Assembly: GCF_004803915.1 (NCBI RefSeq)
Contig: NZ_CP039396.1
Span: 1,612,001-1,676,000, forward strand
Direction of reading: 5' to 3'
Length of the DNA: 64,000 nucleotides
Origin: Duncaniella dubosii
GTDB lineage: Bacteria; Bacteroidota; Bacteroidia; Bacteroidales; Muribaculaceae
Part shown: positions 21,091 to 31,145 of the stretch, piece by piece
Numbering within the stretch: position 1 is the first letter of the stretch
How the letters are laid out: each line of letters starts with the position of its first letter
The notes under the pieces: model-generated
The model's input: only the letters and a program-made list of their open reading frames with translations
Databases searched by the model: none
Told to the model about the DNA's origin: nothing
Made by a program: the position numbers and the translations under genes

Positions 21091-22224
21091 TTATCTCCGG
21101 CGATTGCGGACAGAGCGTACCGCACTTGACGAGGATGCCTTTGGCGCTTTGGCTTTTTTCACTTTTGCCGGTTTGGTTTTGGGCGAGGATGATTTGGTTG
21201 TTCCTCGTTTTGAGCGGGCTGAGCGTATTGTCGTTTTTGTGGAGGATGATTCGCTGACTTCTTTAGTCGCGGGTGTCTCTCCGGCAGCAGCGAGTTCGGC
21301 TTTTTCGGCTGCCTCACGACGTGCTGCAAGCTCTTCAAGTGAAGGAACCCACAGTTTGTCCTCGAAACTGTCAAGGCGCTTCTGGATGCTGTCCTGAGCG
21401 TGTGCGAGTTCGTCAGGATCCGGATGGAGCTGCATCAGTGACCGGTTCTTCAAGTTTCGTGTCTTATAGATGTCGCCTTTATACAGATTGAGCTGGAAGT
21501 AGTCATCGTAGGTACAGGTGGCAAGATTATTGTCATCATTGGTGAAAATGTTGTGGGTGGTCAGATAGGGTCTGAGGTCATCATATTTCACCCAGAACAT
21601 TGGATATTTCACAGCTTCACCTCCGAAATCTCCCGCACGGTGAAGGACAGGACATACGGCCTCTATGCGTGTCCGCATGCGGTTGTTGCGTTTGTCGAAT
21701 TCCCAACGTTCAATCACATAGTAGGAGAGGACTTCTGACGAAGGAACGTCTGCTTCCTCGATTATGAATTTCGGATTGCGTTCGGTAGATCCTTTTGCAT
21801 CACTATAGATTATGTGGAAGCGGTCAAGGACATCACGCATGTTCACTTTATAGTTATCGGTAAACATTTCGCGACCGTCGAGGTATTCATAGCCTGTAAG
21901 CTCATTGTTTGCCATACGGCCGAGGATGATTCTGAAAAGGTTCTCCTGACCGTCGACAGGCTCATCGGGATAATAGAGAGCCGCATTTTCATCTTTCATC
22001 AGATCAATCTGCCGATATATCACGCGCATCCACTGCAGTTCCGAATCACTGACAGGCGAAGAGTCAAAATGCTGCTGCATGCGTTGTGTCACGCCGGTAT
22101 TTGTTTTGGCCGTGTTGCGGTCGTCGGCCGTGCGACGGCGGACAACACTGCTCGAACTCGATTCCTGTGCGAAAACAGAAGCCGAGATAAAAATTGCTAT
22201 GGCTGTAAGAAGATATTTCTTCAT
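21091..22224 (-). CDS. gldN: Type IX secretion system ring protein GldN/PorN
   Basis: The 377-residue protein starts with a signal peptide (MKKYLLTAIAIFISASVFAQ). Its core carries the GldN pattern RQIDLMKDENAALYYPDEP, LFRIILGRMANNELTGYEYLDGRE and NVRDVLDRF-like segments. The last 80 residues are Ser/Lys/Arg-rich low complexity ending in RSVRNRRR, an extension absent from most GldN proteins I know. GldN joins GldK in the periplasmic ring of the type IX secretion system. It is the last gene of the porT-porP-gldKLMN operon, 40 bp after gldM. Confidence 0.9.
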   Translation of the reverse strand: MKKYLLTAIAIFISASVFAQESSSSSVVRRRTADDRNTAKTNTGVTQRMQQHFDSSPVSDSELQWMRVIYRQIDLMKDENAALYYPDEPVDGQENLFRIILGRMANNELTGYEYLDGREMFTDNYKVNMRDVLDRFHIIYSDAKGSTERNPKFIIEEADVPSSEVLSYYVIERWEFDKRNNRMRTRIEAVCPVLHRAGDFGGEAVKYPMFWVKYDDLRPYLTTHNIFTNDDNNLATCTYDDYFQLNLYKGDIYKTRNLKNRSLMQLHPDPDELAHAQDSIQKRLDSFEDKLWVPSLEELAARREAAEKAELAAAGETPATKEVSESSSTKTTIRSARSKRGTTKSSSPKTKPAKVKKAKAPKASSSSAVRSVRNRRR

Positions 22225-22264
22225 CAGTATTTGCTGTAGGGGTTATGCGTGGTGGAGGGAAATC

Positions 22265-23829
22265 TTAATTAACAATAACTTCGACCGGGCTGAGAACACG
22301 CTCGATGCCGTCAGGGCCTTTCGCACGTATGCGTGATATATAGAAGCGTTTTCCTCGCGAAAGACGTTTGAACTGGTCTTTCTGGCGTTGAGAGAAGGAC
22401 GCCCCCTGTGATACTTCCGGGATGGCGTTGCCCATCTGATCGAAAAATACCGTCTCAAATCCGAGAACCTGAAAATCGATGTTGAGCATGTCGTCATCGA
22501 TGGCCGCATCAATACCCGGTGCGCTCGTAAGCAGTGTTTTCGAGAGCGGACGACCGCCCTTGTAGCGTTCTTTTGCGCCATTGCTTCCCGAATAGGTTAT
22601 AAAGGCCACGGGATCGGGCAGTTTTCGCACTCTGAATGTTGACGTGGCTACAGTCTGCGGACGGCCGTCGATTGTCGCAGAGACGGTGAGGGTTGCATTC
22701 TCTCCGACCTTAGCCGGACGTGCCACCCATGCGTCGCCCTTGCGTGTCAGGGAGCCGTTGGTCATGGTCGCGCTGACAGCATTCATCGGGACACCGGGCA
22801 CAGAGATGCTCATCGGGTTGTCAATGCCTGCGTAAAGCACGTTCATCATCGTGGCTGAGACTGTGGCGGTAGGTTCAATGACAGTATAACTTGACGAGAA
22901 GGGATGGCGGGTGGATGTCCCGTCGCCGTGATTGACTTCAAGATATCCGTTGTAATCGAATGTGCCGGTAGATGAGGTGACAAATTCATAAAGTCCCGGT
23001 CATTGCCAAGTTTCTTGCCGGCTACGAAGATTTCGGGACGGGCTGTCGTGTCGACGGCTGCGAGAACTATGTTGGCACTGTATTTTCCACCGCGCATCAC
23101 AATGCGCGACTGCGGAATCACAAACGCATTGATTTCGTTTACCCTGACATCGCCGGCATCAACCGATGCGAGCAGACTGGCCAACGCTTCACCTTCGGCA
23201 TATCGAATGTCGTTTTGCAGTTTGGTCAGGAGTGTGACGGCTGCGACCACAGGCTGGTTTTCAAATTTAGCCTCCTCCCACTTCTGGGGTGTGACAGTGC
23301 CGGGACGTTTGAACGGAGCGGTGGAAAGAGCCTCGCTGATGGCTGTGCGCTTAATGGAGTCAGCGATGAAAGTCTGTATGAAACCGCGGTAGGAGTCCAT
23401 TTCATTGTGAAGTATCTGGCCACCTTTTGCACCGGGAGAAAGCATGACCACGGCTGCCGCCTCAAGGTCATCGCGACGATTTATTTCCGCCGGATTACCT
23501 TCCGGTCCGTCTGCCTCGACGACGATTGCGAGTTTGAGTGAATCAACGAGCGAATACAAGGCTGCGGAACGCTTGCGGACATCGGATGCTTTTGCAAGCC
23601 ACGGCGCGCCTTTCTCCGGATTCTGTGCGGTGAACGTCTCAAGCTGAGAATACACCGCGTCATTACGACGGCCGACAGTAGCGTTGGTGCGTGCAAGACC
23701 GTCCTCAACCTGTACGAAACCGTCGAGCACATCGCTTGATACGTTGAGTGCAAGCATGGCTGTGAGGACGATATACATAAGGTTTATCATCTTCTGTCGC
23801 GGGGAAAGCCTTACTACTGATTCTGCCAT
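22265..23829 (-). CDS. gldM: Type IX secretion/gliding motor protein GldM/PorM (frameshifted)
   Basis: The N-terminus ([35 protein letters not shown]) has the short cytoplasmic segment and single membrane helix of GldM, which inserts into the GldL ring and conducts proton-driven rotation. The periplasmic part is broken at 22995-22997 (CCC); one extra base gives [22 protein letters not shown] and joins the last 194 residues, for about 521 in total, the usual length. The C-terminal domain contacts the GldK/GldN ring. It is 63 bp after gldL. As the other operon genes are intact, the break is most likely an assembly error. Confidence 0.9.
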
Positions 23830-23892
23830 TTAAGCTAAGGATGATTGATACGGACTGGGGTGTGGTTAATATGGAAAAACGGAGAGTGGAGG

Positions 23893-24843
23893 TCAGTTGA
23901 CTGAGCCTGATGATTGCGCACCGGGAATGTCGCTCATCATGGGTCTGTACATATTGACGGTCATCGCATGGAGCATCTTTTCATAGACGTTGTTGAGCTG
24001 CTGCATATAGCGGGCCATCTTTTCAGTCTCCTCGCAGTAGCGTGCGCTCTGTGAAGCGCTCTTCTCATACATGTCGCGGATGTCTTTGATGCCACGATTC
24101 ACGCGGTCGATTGAGTCGAGCTGGGTCGACACGCTCTTGAGCTGAATTTCGTAGATGGTGTTGAGTCCTCCGAGATTGCGGTTGAGGTCGCCCATGCGTT
24201 CGATGTAGCCACGGGAATTCTCAGTGATAGATGCCGAGTTTTCTGTCACAGCGCGGTAGCTTTCAAGGAGAACGGCAGACACGGAATTGAGAGCTTCTGT
24301 TGTCTGTCTGAGCTGTTCCATCTGAGCGGAAATAGCAGACATCTGAGAGAGATATTCCTGTGTCGCGGTGGTGAGTTCCGCCATTTTTGAAAGTTGCTCG
24401 GCTGCGGCCGACATGCGGTGTATGCTTTCAGATAGTGAAAGACGATCTTCTTCGGAAAGATTCACTGATGAGGGGATTCCGACAGATCCGTTGACTGAGC
24501 CTGAGACTGTGGCCTGATTGCCGGCTGAGGGTGTGCTTATGGTGTTGGTACGTCCTCCGACTATGGTTTCACGTTCGGTTTCATGTCCGTCGAGTTCGGG
24601 AAATACATTTTCCCAATGATATTCTTTAGGAGGTCTGTCGAATGCAGTCAGGATAAACATGAGTACTTCCGTACCCATACCGATGCAAAGGAGTGTATTG
24701 CCTCCTGAAAGATGGAGGATTTTGAAAAGAGCACCCAGAATGACGATGGCCGCACCGATACTGTATGCGAAATTAAAGAGACGCTGGCCTCCTTCCCATG
24801 TCATGATGGTCTCTATCTTGTTTCTGAAATTATCTTTGGTCAT
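23893..24843 (-). CDS. gldL: Type IX secretion/gliding motor protein GldL/PorL
   Basis: The 316-residue protein has two membrane helices near the N-terminus (LFNFAYSIGAAIVILGALF and GGNTLLCIGMGTEVLMFIL) joined by the KILHLSG loop typical of GldL, followed by a long cytoplasmic region rich in Ser, Gln and Glu with coiled-coil character (about residues 130-290). GldL forms the pentameric inner-membrane stator/rotor with GldM that powers type IX secretion from the proton motive force. It lies between gldK and gldM. Confidence 0.92.
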   Translation of the reverse strand: MTKDNFRNKIETIMTWEGGQRLFNFAYSIGAAIVILGALFKILHLSGGNTLLCIGMGTEVLMFILTAFDRPPKEYHWENVFPELDGHETERETIVGGRTNTISTPSAGNQATVSGSVNGSVGIPSSVNLSEEDRLSLSESIHRMSAAAEQLSKMAELTTATQEYLSQMSAISAQMEQLRQTTEALNSVSAVLLESYRAVTENSASITENSRGYIERMGDLNRNLGGLNTIYEIQLKSVSTQLDSIDRVNRGIKDIRDMYEKSASQSARYCEETEKMARYMQQLNNVYEKMLHAMTVNMYRPMMSDIPGAQSSGSVN

Positions 24844-24890
24844 GGCTTGTAAGATAGGTTGCTATTGAGGGGATTTTGAGGAATGTTCTG

Positions 24891-26330
24891 TTATTTTCTT
24901 GCTTTAGTGCCTTTGGCAAAACCGATTTGAGAGCGTACGCAACGGAATCCGATATAGGAACGCTGCTCGTTCTGGTATTCCCACATGCGGATGTCGGAAC
25001 GGATATTGTGGGCGACATCTTTCCAAGAGCCTCCGCGCACGATTTTGCGCTTCATGCGGTAAGGGTCTTCCTGTGCGGCATTGTAACGGTACTCTGGGTT
25101 GAGATCGCTTGTCAGTTTGCCGACACTTTCGGTGAAAGCGGTTGAAGTCCATTCGCTGACATTTCCGGCCATGTCATACAATCCGAAGTCGTTTGGAGAA
25201 TATGTCCCGACACGTGATGTTATCAGCTGTCCGTCCTGAACGAAATTACCTTCCTGTGGCTTGAAATTGGCATAGAAACACCCTTGGTCTTCAGTCAACG
25301 GCAGGTCGCCGTCCCAAGGATACATGTTCTCGCTTTTGCCGGCTCGGGCAGCATACTCCCACTCAGCCTCTGTCGGGAGACGGTATGGTTCGACATAGAC
25401 ACCTTCGCGACCGAGAGAACGGCGGAGGAAGTCTGTGCGCCAGTTTGCAAAGGCAGTGGCCTGCTCCCAGCTTACTCCGACCACGGGATATTCATTGTAG
25501 CCTCCATGAGAGAAATAGAGACGTACATAGGGTTCGTTGTAGGCGTTGTCGAAGTCATTGATCCATGCTGTAGTGTCGGGATAGACATTGACAATGTAGG
25601 TATTGACAAAATCAAAATCGCCGGTAAGTCCGCGGGTTATGGTCTCTCGGATGATTTCGCCTTCATCGTTGATGTAGGCGGTATCTTTTGAGATAAGCGG
25701 AGTAGCTGTGGGTACGGGTTTGTCGGTATTGTATTCGCGACGGGCCGGGTTAAGACGATGTTTGCGTTTTGCGGCCTCAGTATGGTTATAGACTTCGTAA
25801 CGATAGTTGAGCTGTTCCGGGTCAAGCTCGCGCACACCTGTGATGGGATTGGTGCGGTAGAGACTCTCAATCGCACGCTGCTCGTCCTCGTTGGCATTGC
25901 GCCAAGGAATTGCTTTTGCCCAGTTGAGATGTGGTGTCACGGGATTTCCTTCACGGTCTTCTTCAATCTTGAACTCTTCGTTGCCTCCGTAGGCCGGATC
26001 GGCAAGGCGTTCACGGATGATGGAATCACGTACCCAGAAGACAAACTGTTTGTACTTTGAATTTGTGATTTCCGTTTCGTCCATCCAGAAAGCGTCGACC
26101 GACACGCCTCGCGGGTCAGCTTCGAGATTCCATAGCGAATCGGCTTTAGAGGGACCCATCTTCACAGATCCTCTCGACACGAGAACCATACCGTAGGGTG
26201 TGGGTTCTGTCCATGAAGTTCCTCCCACTCCTGTAACTTCGCCTCCCATAGAGCTACGTGGACCTGTAGCGCATGAGACGACAGCGGAGAGAAGAATCAG
26301 AGCGAAAAGTATGTGGAGTATTTTTTTCAT
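24891..26330 (-). CDS. gldK: Type IX secretion lipoprotein GldK/PorK, FGE-sulfatase fold
   Basis: The 479-residue protein has a lipoprotein signal (LLSAVVSC, Cys about residue 20). The body has the formylglycine-generating-enzyme-like fold of GldK: FWMDETEITNSKYKQFVFWVRD, PVVGVSWEQATAFANWR, YRLPTEAEWEYAARAG, YDMAGNVSEWTS and VRGGSWKDVAHNIRSDIR. GldK is not known to be an enzyme; with GldN it forms the outer-membrane-linked ring of the secretion machine. The start lies 3 bp after the porP stop. Confidence 0.94.
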   Translation of the reverse strand: MKKILHILFALILLSAVVSCATGPRSSMGGEVTGVGGTSWTEPTPYGMVLVSRGSVKMGPSKADSLWNLEADPRGVSVDAFWMDETEITNSKYKQFVFWVRDSIIRERLADPAYGGNEEFKIEEDREGNPVTPHLNWAKAIPWRNANEDEQRAIESLYRTNPITGVRELDPEQLNYRYEVYNHTEAAKRKHRLNPARREYNTDKPVPTATPLISKDTAYINDEGEIIRETITRGLTGDFDFVNTYIVNVYPDTTAWINDFDNAYNEPYVRLYFSHGGYNEYPVVGVSWEQATAFANWRTDFLRRSLGREGVYVEPYRLPTEAEWEYAARAGKSENMYPWDGDLPLTEDQGCFYANFKPQEGNFVQDGQLITSRVGTYSPNDFGLYDMAGNVSEWTSTAFTESVGKLTSDLNPEYRYNAAQEDPYRMKRKIVRGGSWKDVAHNIRSDIRMWEYQNEQRSYIGFRCVRSQIGFAKGTKARK

Positions 26331-26333
26331 AAG

Positions 26334-27362
26334 TTACATTATGCGTATGCTCTTGTGTTTGTGGCGGTTTTTCTCTGAAAAATCGAGTTTAAGGTTATAG
26401 CCTGCAACAAGCTCGTGGCTCCCTGATGAGGCTTTTGATATGTCGGAAAGATGATAGTCGTAGCTATAGCCGATGAAAAAACCTTTGATTTCAGCTCCGA
26501 GCATGACGGAGAGTGCATCGTTGTAACGGTAGCCGAGACCTGCGGTGAAAAGTTTGTTGTAGCGGACTCGTCCTGTAAGCTCGAAATCGGTATCGGTGAA
26601 ATCGCTTCTGACTATGACTGACGGTATCACTTCAAATAACGTGTTTTTTACAGGAATATTGCTTCCGGCCATTAAATAAGCTGTGCGTGAGGCTGTGAAC
26701 TCATATTTTTTTGACAATTCACCGGTCGTGCCGTCGTCTCCTGCACGCGAGCCGCTTTCGGTATCGCTTGTGAAACTGACTGTAGGGTTGTTGGCATGTT
26801 GTAGCGAGATGCCGGCCCAGAACTTTTTATGGACATAAAATGCACCTATGCCGAGATCAAAGGCGTTGCCGGCGACATCGCGTTGCGGGATAGCATCGTC
26901 GGCCGGATCATGATAGTCATTGTCATCGGGGATATAGACTTCCGAACCTTTGAATTTTTCGTTGAAAAGGCCTAACTGCAAGGCTACCGTCAGCTCCCCT
27001 TTAAGAATCTTGAGCTTATAGCCAATCTGAGCGTCAAGCGTGAAATTGCTGAACAGACCGTAGGATTCCTGCTGGATGACGAGACCTGTCCCGAGGCGTT
27101 TGTTGCCAAGTTTGAACGGCATGTCGGCTGCGGCGATGAAACTTTGCGGGGCATTGTCAATTCCCACCCACTGCAGGCGTGCTCCTCCACGGATGCGAAG
27201 ATAGTCCGTATCGCCTACTGCTCCGGGGTTGTAATATGTCGGCAACGCCCAGTATTGAGTTAGTAAAGCGTCGCCCTGAGCCTTTAGTTCCGGCGACACA
27301 ATGAACATGAACAGACCTGTAAGCAAGGTTGTGTATAGAGATATGTGCTGTCGGAATATCAT
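26334..27362 (-). CDS. porP: PorP/SprF family type IX secretion outer-membrane protein
   Basis: The 342-residue barrel starts with a signal peptide (ending ...PELKAQ). The segments QYWALPTYYNPGAVG, RLQWVGIDNAPQSFIAAADMP, GTGLVIQQESYGLFSN and KFWAGISLQHANNP are hallmarks of PorP/SprF. PorP binds the GldK ring and links the periplasmic parts to the outer membrane. The start overlaps the porT stop (ATGA), so translation is probably coupled. Confidence 0.93.
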   Translation of the reverse strand: MIFRQHISLYTTLLTGLFMFIVSPELKAQGDALLTQYWALPTYYNPGAVGDTDYLRIRGGARLQWVGIDNAPQSFIAAADMPFKLGNKRLGTGLVIQQESYGLFSNFTLDAQIGYKLKILKGELTVALQLGLFNEKFKGSEVYIPDDNDYHDPADDAIPQRDVAGNAFDLGIGAFYVHKKFWAGISLQHANNPTVSFTSDTESGSRAGDDGTTGELSKKYEFTASRTAYLMAGSNIPVKNTLFEVIPSVIVRSDFTDTDFELTGRVRYNKLFTAGLGYRYNDALSVMLGAEIKGFFIGYSYDYHLSDISKASSGSHELVAGYNLKLDFSEKNRHKHKSIRIM

Positions 27363-28098
27363 TCGAAATAGAAAGTTAATACGACCATTCGTGAAACGGC
27401 CTTTTTCAGTGACTGTGTTATGATGAGTTTTTCGGGTTCTTCAGCGATGTCGGGACGGTCATGGAGGAGATTGTCGCCAAGACCGAAACAGAACTTTATC
27501 TCCGGATTGAATTTGAAATAAGGCAGATAAAAGTCGCATCCGAATCCGCATGTAAGGAAGAAATCAGATGTTTTAGTGCGAAGATAGTCGTTGTTTTGCT
27601 TAGTCACATTGAATGTAGGCATCACGCCGGCGGTTATATATGGCCGGGAGTTGCGATAACGCAGCCCCGAGAATTTGAGGTCGAAGGGCAGCACGATTAG
27701 CGCCGATTTCAGGTTTTGGCGGTGTTCAGCCCGGAGTTGTATTCGCGCATTGTGATGTCACGGTTTCCGAAATACATTCCCGGTGTGAAACGCAGGTTGA
27801 AATATGTACCAAGACGGTAATCGATAAGCCCGTTGACACAGAATCCCGGTTGGAATGCCGGTTGCTCTACAAACCATTGCTCTCCATTTTCACTTGTGAA
27901 GCCATTGTGGGTAAAAGTGAAGTCCTGAGTGTGGATGCCGACCGAGAATCCGAGATGCCAGCGACGAAGGTCGGCATAAGGGCGGTTCATCAGCTTGTCG
28001 TTTAGATTTTGACACGACAAATCTCCATGACTCCCGATAATCAGAGCCATGAGAGCGGAGAGCAGTCGAAGTGATGTGAGAAAGCGATGATTCATCAC
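27359..28098 (-). CDS. porT: PorT family outer-membrane protein (frameshifted)
   Basis: A signal peptide and the segments LGFSVGIHTQDF, GFCVNGLIDYRLGTYFNLRFTPGMYFG and ITMREYNSG open the protein. It breaks in the T4 run 27714-27717; one extra base joins NTAK to NLKSALIVLPFDLKFSGLRYRNSRPYITAG and gives about 246 residues ending in FYFE, as for an eight-stranded outer-membrane barrel. PorT is needed for type IX secretion in Porphyromonas gingivalis. Here it is the first gene of the T9SS operon, coupled to porP. Confidence 0.85.
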
Positions 28099-28189
28099 TT
28101 TTTATAACGAATCGGTAGGTTGGAATATTGTATGTAGCCGGTAGAGATGGATTAGCAATTATTGCTTCATAAAAATGCTGAGAAACAGA

Positions 28190-28241
28190 ATTGACGGATT
28201 CCGGCATCGCTTGCAGGCGAATGATCCGGAAATCCGTCAAT
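28190..28241 (-). terminator. Hairpin downstream of tyrS
   Basis: Arms ATTGACGGATT (28190-28200) and AATCCGTCAAT (28231-28241), with an inner CCGG/CCGG pairing, sit 58 bp beyond the tyrS stop and upstream of porT. A moderately T-rich stretch follows on the minus strand. Confidence 0.5.
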
Positions 28242-28298
28242 CTTGTTTGTTAATTCAATTACTGCCGTCTCTTAGGAACGGCGTGTGCATGAAATTTC

Positions 28299-29593
28299 TT
28301 ATTCTGCTACGCGGAGCAGGAAGTAGTTTTTCTTGCCGCGCTGGACGAGGATGTATTTGTCGTTAAGAAGTGATTCGGCGGTTATGACAGCATTCGGGTC
28401 GGTCACTTTCTGTTTGTTGATGCTGACGCCTCCCTGCTGGATCATCTTGCGGGCTTCGCCTTTGGATGGGAATACCGCAGTCTTGGTGGCGAGAAGCTCA
28501 ATGACAGGAACTCCGGTTTCGATATCGGCTTTGACGATGTTGAATGTCGGGACACCGTCGAATACGTCAAGAAGTGTCTTTTCATCAAGATTTCGGAGTG
28601 CTTCTTCGGCCTTGTTGCTGAACAGAATCGAGCTGGCTTCGACAGCGGCATTGTAATCTTCCTCGCTATGAACCATGACAGTGACCTCTTTTGCGAGACG
28701 TTTCTGCATTGGGCGCTGTCCGGGATCTTTGGCATGTTCTTCGATGAGAGCATCGATTTCCTCTTTGGTGAGGGCTGTGAAAATTTTCAGATATTTCTCG
28801 GCATCTGCGTCGCTGACATTCAGCCAGAACTGATAGAACTTATAGGGAGAGGTGTAGCGGGGATCGAGCCATACGTTTCCGCTTTCGGTCTTGCCGAATT
28901 TGCCGCCGTCTGCTTTTGTGATGAGCGGGCATGTGAGCGCGTAAGCTTCTCCTCCAAGCTTACGGCGGATGAGTTCTGTGCCGGTGGTGATGTTGCCCCA
29001 CTGGTCGCTGCCACCGAGCTGGAGTTTACAGTTCTTGTCTTTGTAAAGGGTATAGAAATCGAAACCCTGCAGGAGCTGATAGGTAAATTCTGTAAAGCTG
29101 AGGCCGTCGCGTGCTTCTCCGTTAAGACGCTTCTGCACGGAGTCCTTGGCCATCATATAGTTTACGGTAATATGCTTGCCGATTTCACGGGCGAAATCAA
29201 GGAAGGTGACATCCTTGGTCCAGTCATAGTTGTTGACCATTTCGGCTTTGTTAGGAGCATCGCTTTCGAAGTCGAGGAACTTGGATAACTGCTTTTTAAT
29301 TGCTTCCTGATTGTGACGGAGTGTGGCTTCGTCGAGAAGGTTGCGCTCGGCGCTCTTGCCTGAGGGGTCGCCGATCATACCTGTGGCTCCTCCTACGAGT
29401 GCGAGGGCTTATGGCCGCAACGCTGGAAGTGGCGGAGCATCATCACACCGCAGAGGTGGCCGATGTGGAGACTGTCGGCGGTCGGGTCAATGCCGAGGTA
29501 GGCAGTGGTCATGCCTTTTTTTAGCTGTTCGTCTGTTCCGGGCATGACAGTGTGGATCATGCCACGCCAAGTGAGTTCTTCAATGAAATCCAT
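28299..29593 (-). CDS. tyrS: Tyrosyl-tRNA synthetase (frameshifted)
   Basis: The class I synthetase charges tRNA-Tyr. The N-terminal part (29393-29593) holds [18 protein letters not shown] with the HIGH motif; the rest continues in another frame after one missing base in GGG at 29405-29407, restoring [26 protein letters not shown] (about residue 231) is the KMSKS equivalent, and the last 60 residues are an S4-like RNA-binding domain ([23 protein letters not shown]). The full length is about 431 residues. As tyrS is normally essential, the break is best read as a sequencing error. Confidence 0.93.
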
Positions 29594-29625
29594 TATGCTA
29601 ATAGAAGATTATTTTTTTGTTTGAT

Positions 29626-29668
29626 AAGCCTGAAACCGCTCCTGCACTATGCGGAGGGTTTCAGGCTT
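29626..29668. terminator. Hairpin between aminotransferase gene and tyrS
   Basis: AAGCCTGAAACC (29626-29637) pairs perfectly with 29657-29668, extended by partial pairing of CTCC with GGAG. It lies just past the aminotransferase stop. No T-tract follows on the minus strand, so termination is tentative. Confidence 0.45.
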
Positions 29669-29697
29669 GTTATGATTTAATATGATGTGTTGTGACC

Positions 29698-30893
29698 TTA
29701 TTTCAGTGTGGCGAGGGTCTCGGCGATGCGGCGCATTGCTTCGCGCAGGTTGTCATCAGAAGTAGCATAGCTGAGACGGATATATCCTTCCATGCCGAAT
29801 GCTCCTCCGTCGACTGTGGCTACATGGCCCTTTTCGAGAAGATACATGGCAATGTCGGACGAGCTTTCAAGCTTCTTTCCTTCGGGGTGCTCTTGCCGAT
29901 GTAGGCACTTACCTCGGGGAAAAGATAGAACGCGCCCTGCGGACGGTTTACCTTGAGTCCGGGTATTTTTGACGCGAGGTCGACGACGAGGTCACGACGG
30001 CGCTCGAACGCTTTGTTCATCTCTGCTATGCAGTCTTGCGGGCCATTGTAGGCAGCTTCGGCTGCTTTCTGTGCGATGGATGATGCGTTCGATGTGTACT
30101 GTCCCTGAAGCTTGGTCACGGCTTTAGCGAGCCACAGGGGTGCGGCGCAGTATCCGATACGCCATCCGGTCATGGCATACGCCTTTGACACGCCGTTGAT
30201 GATGATTGTGCGGTCGGCTATCTCGGGGAATGATGCGAGCGATGTGAAAGAGCCTGTGAAGTTGATATGTTCATAGATTTCATCGGCAAGCACCATGATG
30301 TCGGGGTGTTTTGCGAGGACATCGACAAGACCCTGAAGCTCTTCGCGTGAATAGATGCTGCCGGTCGGATTTGACGGAGAGCAAAGCAGAATCATGCGTG
30401 TCGCGGGTGTGATGGCCGCTTCAAGCTGCTCAGGGGTGATTTTGAAGTCCTGATTGATGTCGGCAAGAATCTCTACTGTCTTTCCTCCAGCAAGCTTCAC
30501 CATTTCGACATAGCTTACCCATGCCGGCATAGGAATTATGACCTCGTCATCGGGGTTGATGCTTGCGAGGATAACGTTGCAGAGAGCCTGTTTCGCTCCG
30601 TTTGACACCACAATCTGTTCGGGAGCATAATTTACACCGTTCTCCTTTGCAAGTTTTTCAGACACGGCCTTGCGGAGCGACATGTAGCCCGGGACGGGAG
30701 TGTAGAAAGTGTAGTTTTCGTCGATGGCACGTTTTGCAGCCTCTTTGATGTGGCGGGGAGTTTCGAAATCCGGCTCTCCGACGGAGAGGTTGATTACGTC
30801 GACACCTTGAGCCTTTAGCTCATTGCTTTTCTGTGACATTGCGAGGGTGGCTGATGGAGCCAAAGCCTGCACGCGATCGGAAATGTGGGTCAT
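29698..30893 (-). CDS. Aspartate aminotransferase-type PLP enzyme (frameshifted near C-terminus)
   Basis: A class I/II aminotransferase: INLSVGEPDFETP, VSNGAKQAL, CSPSNPTGSIYSREEL, ADEIYEH and the PLP-lysine segment GVSKAYAMTGWRIGY are present. The frame breaks at the G4 run 29884-29887; one extra base gives STPEGKKLESSSDIAMYLLEKGHVATV and about 398 residues ending at the TAA at 29698. It transfers amino groups between aspartate (or a related amino acid) and 2-oxoglutarate; exact specificity cannot be told. It is separated from rnfC by a terminator and has a possible own promoter at 31064-31071. Confidence 0.88.
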
Positions 30894-31063
30894 ATAATAA
30901 TGTTATTGGGTTGATTTTTACGGATTAAGCGGGCTCTTTGAAATTTGCTGTAACTACCAAGTGACATGATTTCGGGAAAAATTTCTTTGCATTGTCAGAT
31001 GCTGTCCGGAATCACGACTGATGATTAAAGCGTTTAGCCAAAACCTTAAGTATTGCATGTGTG

Positions 31064-31071
31064 CAAAGATA
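31064..31071 (-). promoter_or_regulatory. Possible -7 box for the aminotransferase gene
   Basis: TATCTTTG on the minus strand fits TAnnTTTG. No TTTG is found at the expected -33 position, and the leader would be about 165 nt, so support is weak. Confidence 0.3.
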
Positions 31072-31087
31072 GTTATTATTTATGATA

Positions 31088-31123
31088 AAAAATATGCCGG
31101 ATGGTGAAATCCGGCATATTTTT
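31088..31123 (-). terminator. Intrinsic terminator after rnfC
   Basis: A perfect 15-bp stem (AAAAATATGCCGGAT with its complement, 6-nt loop) is followed on the minus strand by TTTTTATCATAAAT. It lies 23 bp beyond the rnfC stop and closes the rseC-rnfB-rnfC operon. Confidence 0.8.
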
Positions 31124-31145
31124 AACCATTATGATGCTAATTGGA

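Noticed and set aside
29393..29593. Separate small gene with a HIGH motif
   Set aside because: It is the N-terminus of tyrS, split off by one missing base at 29405-29407.
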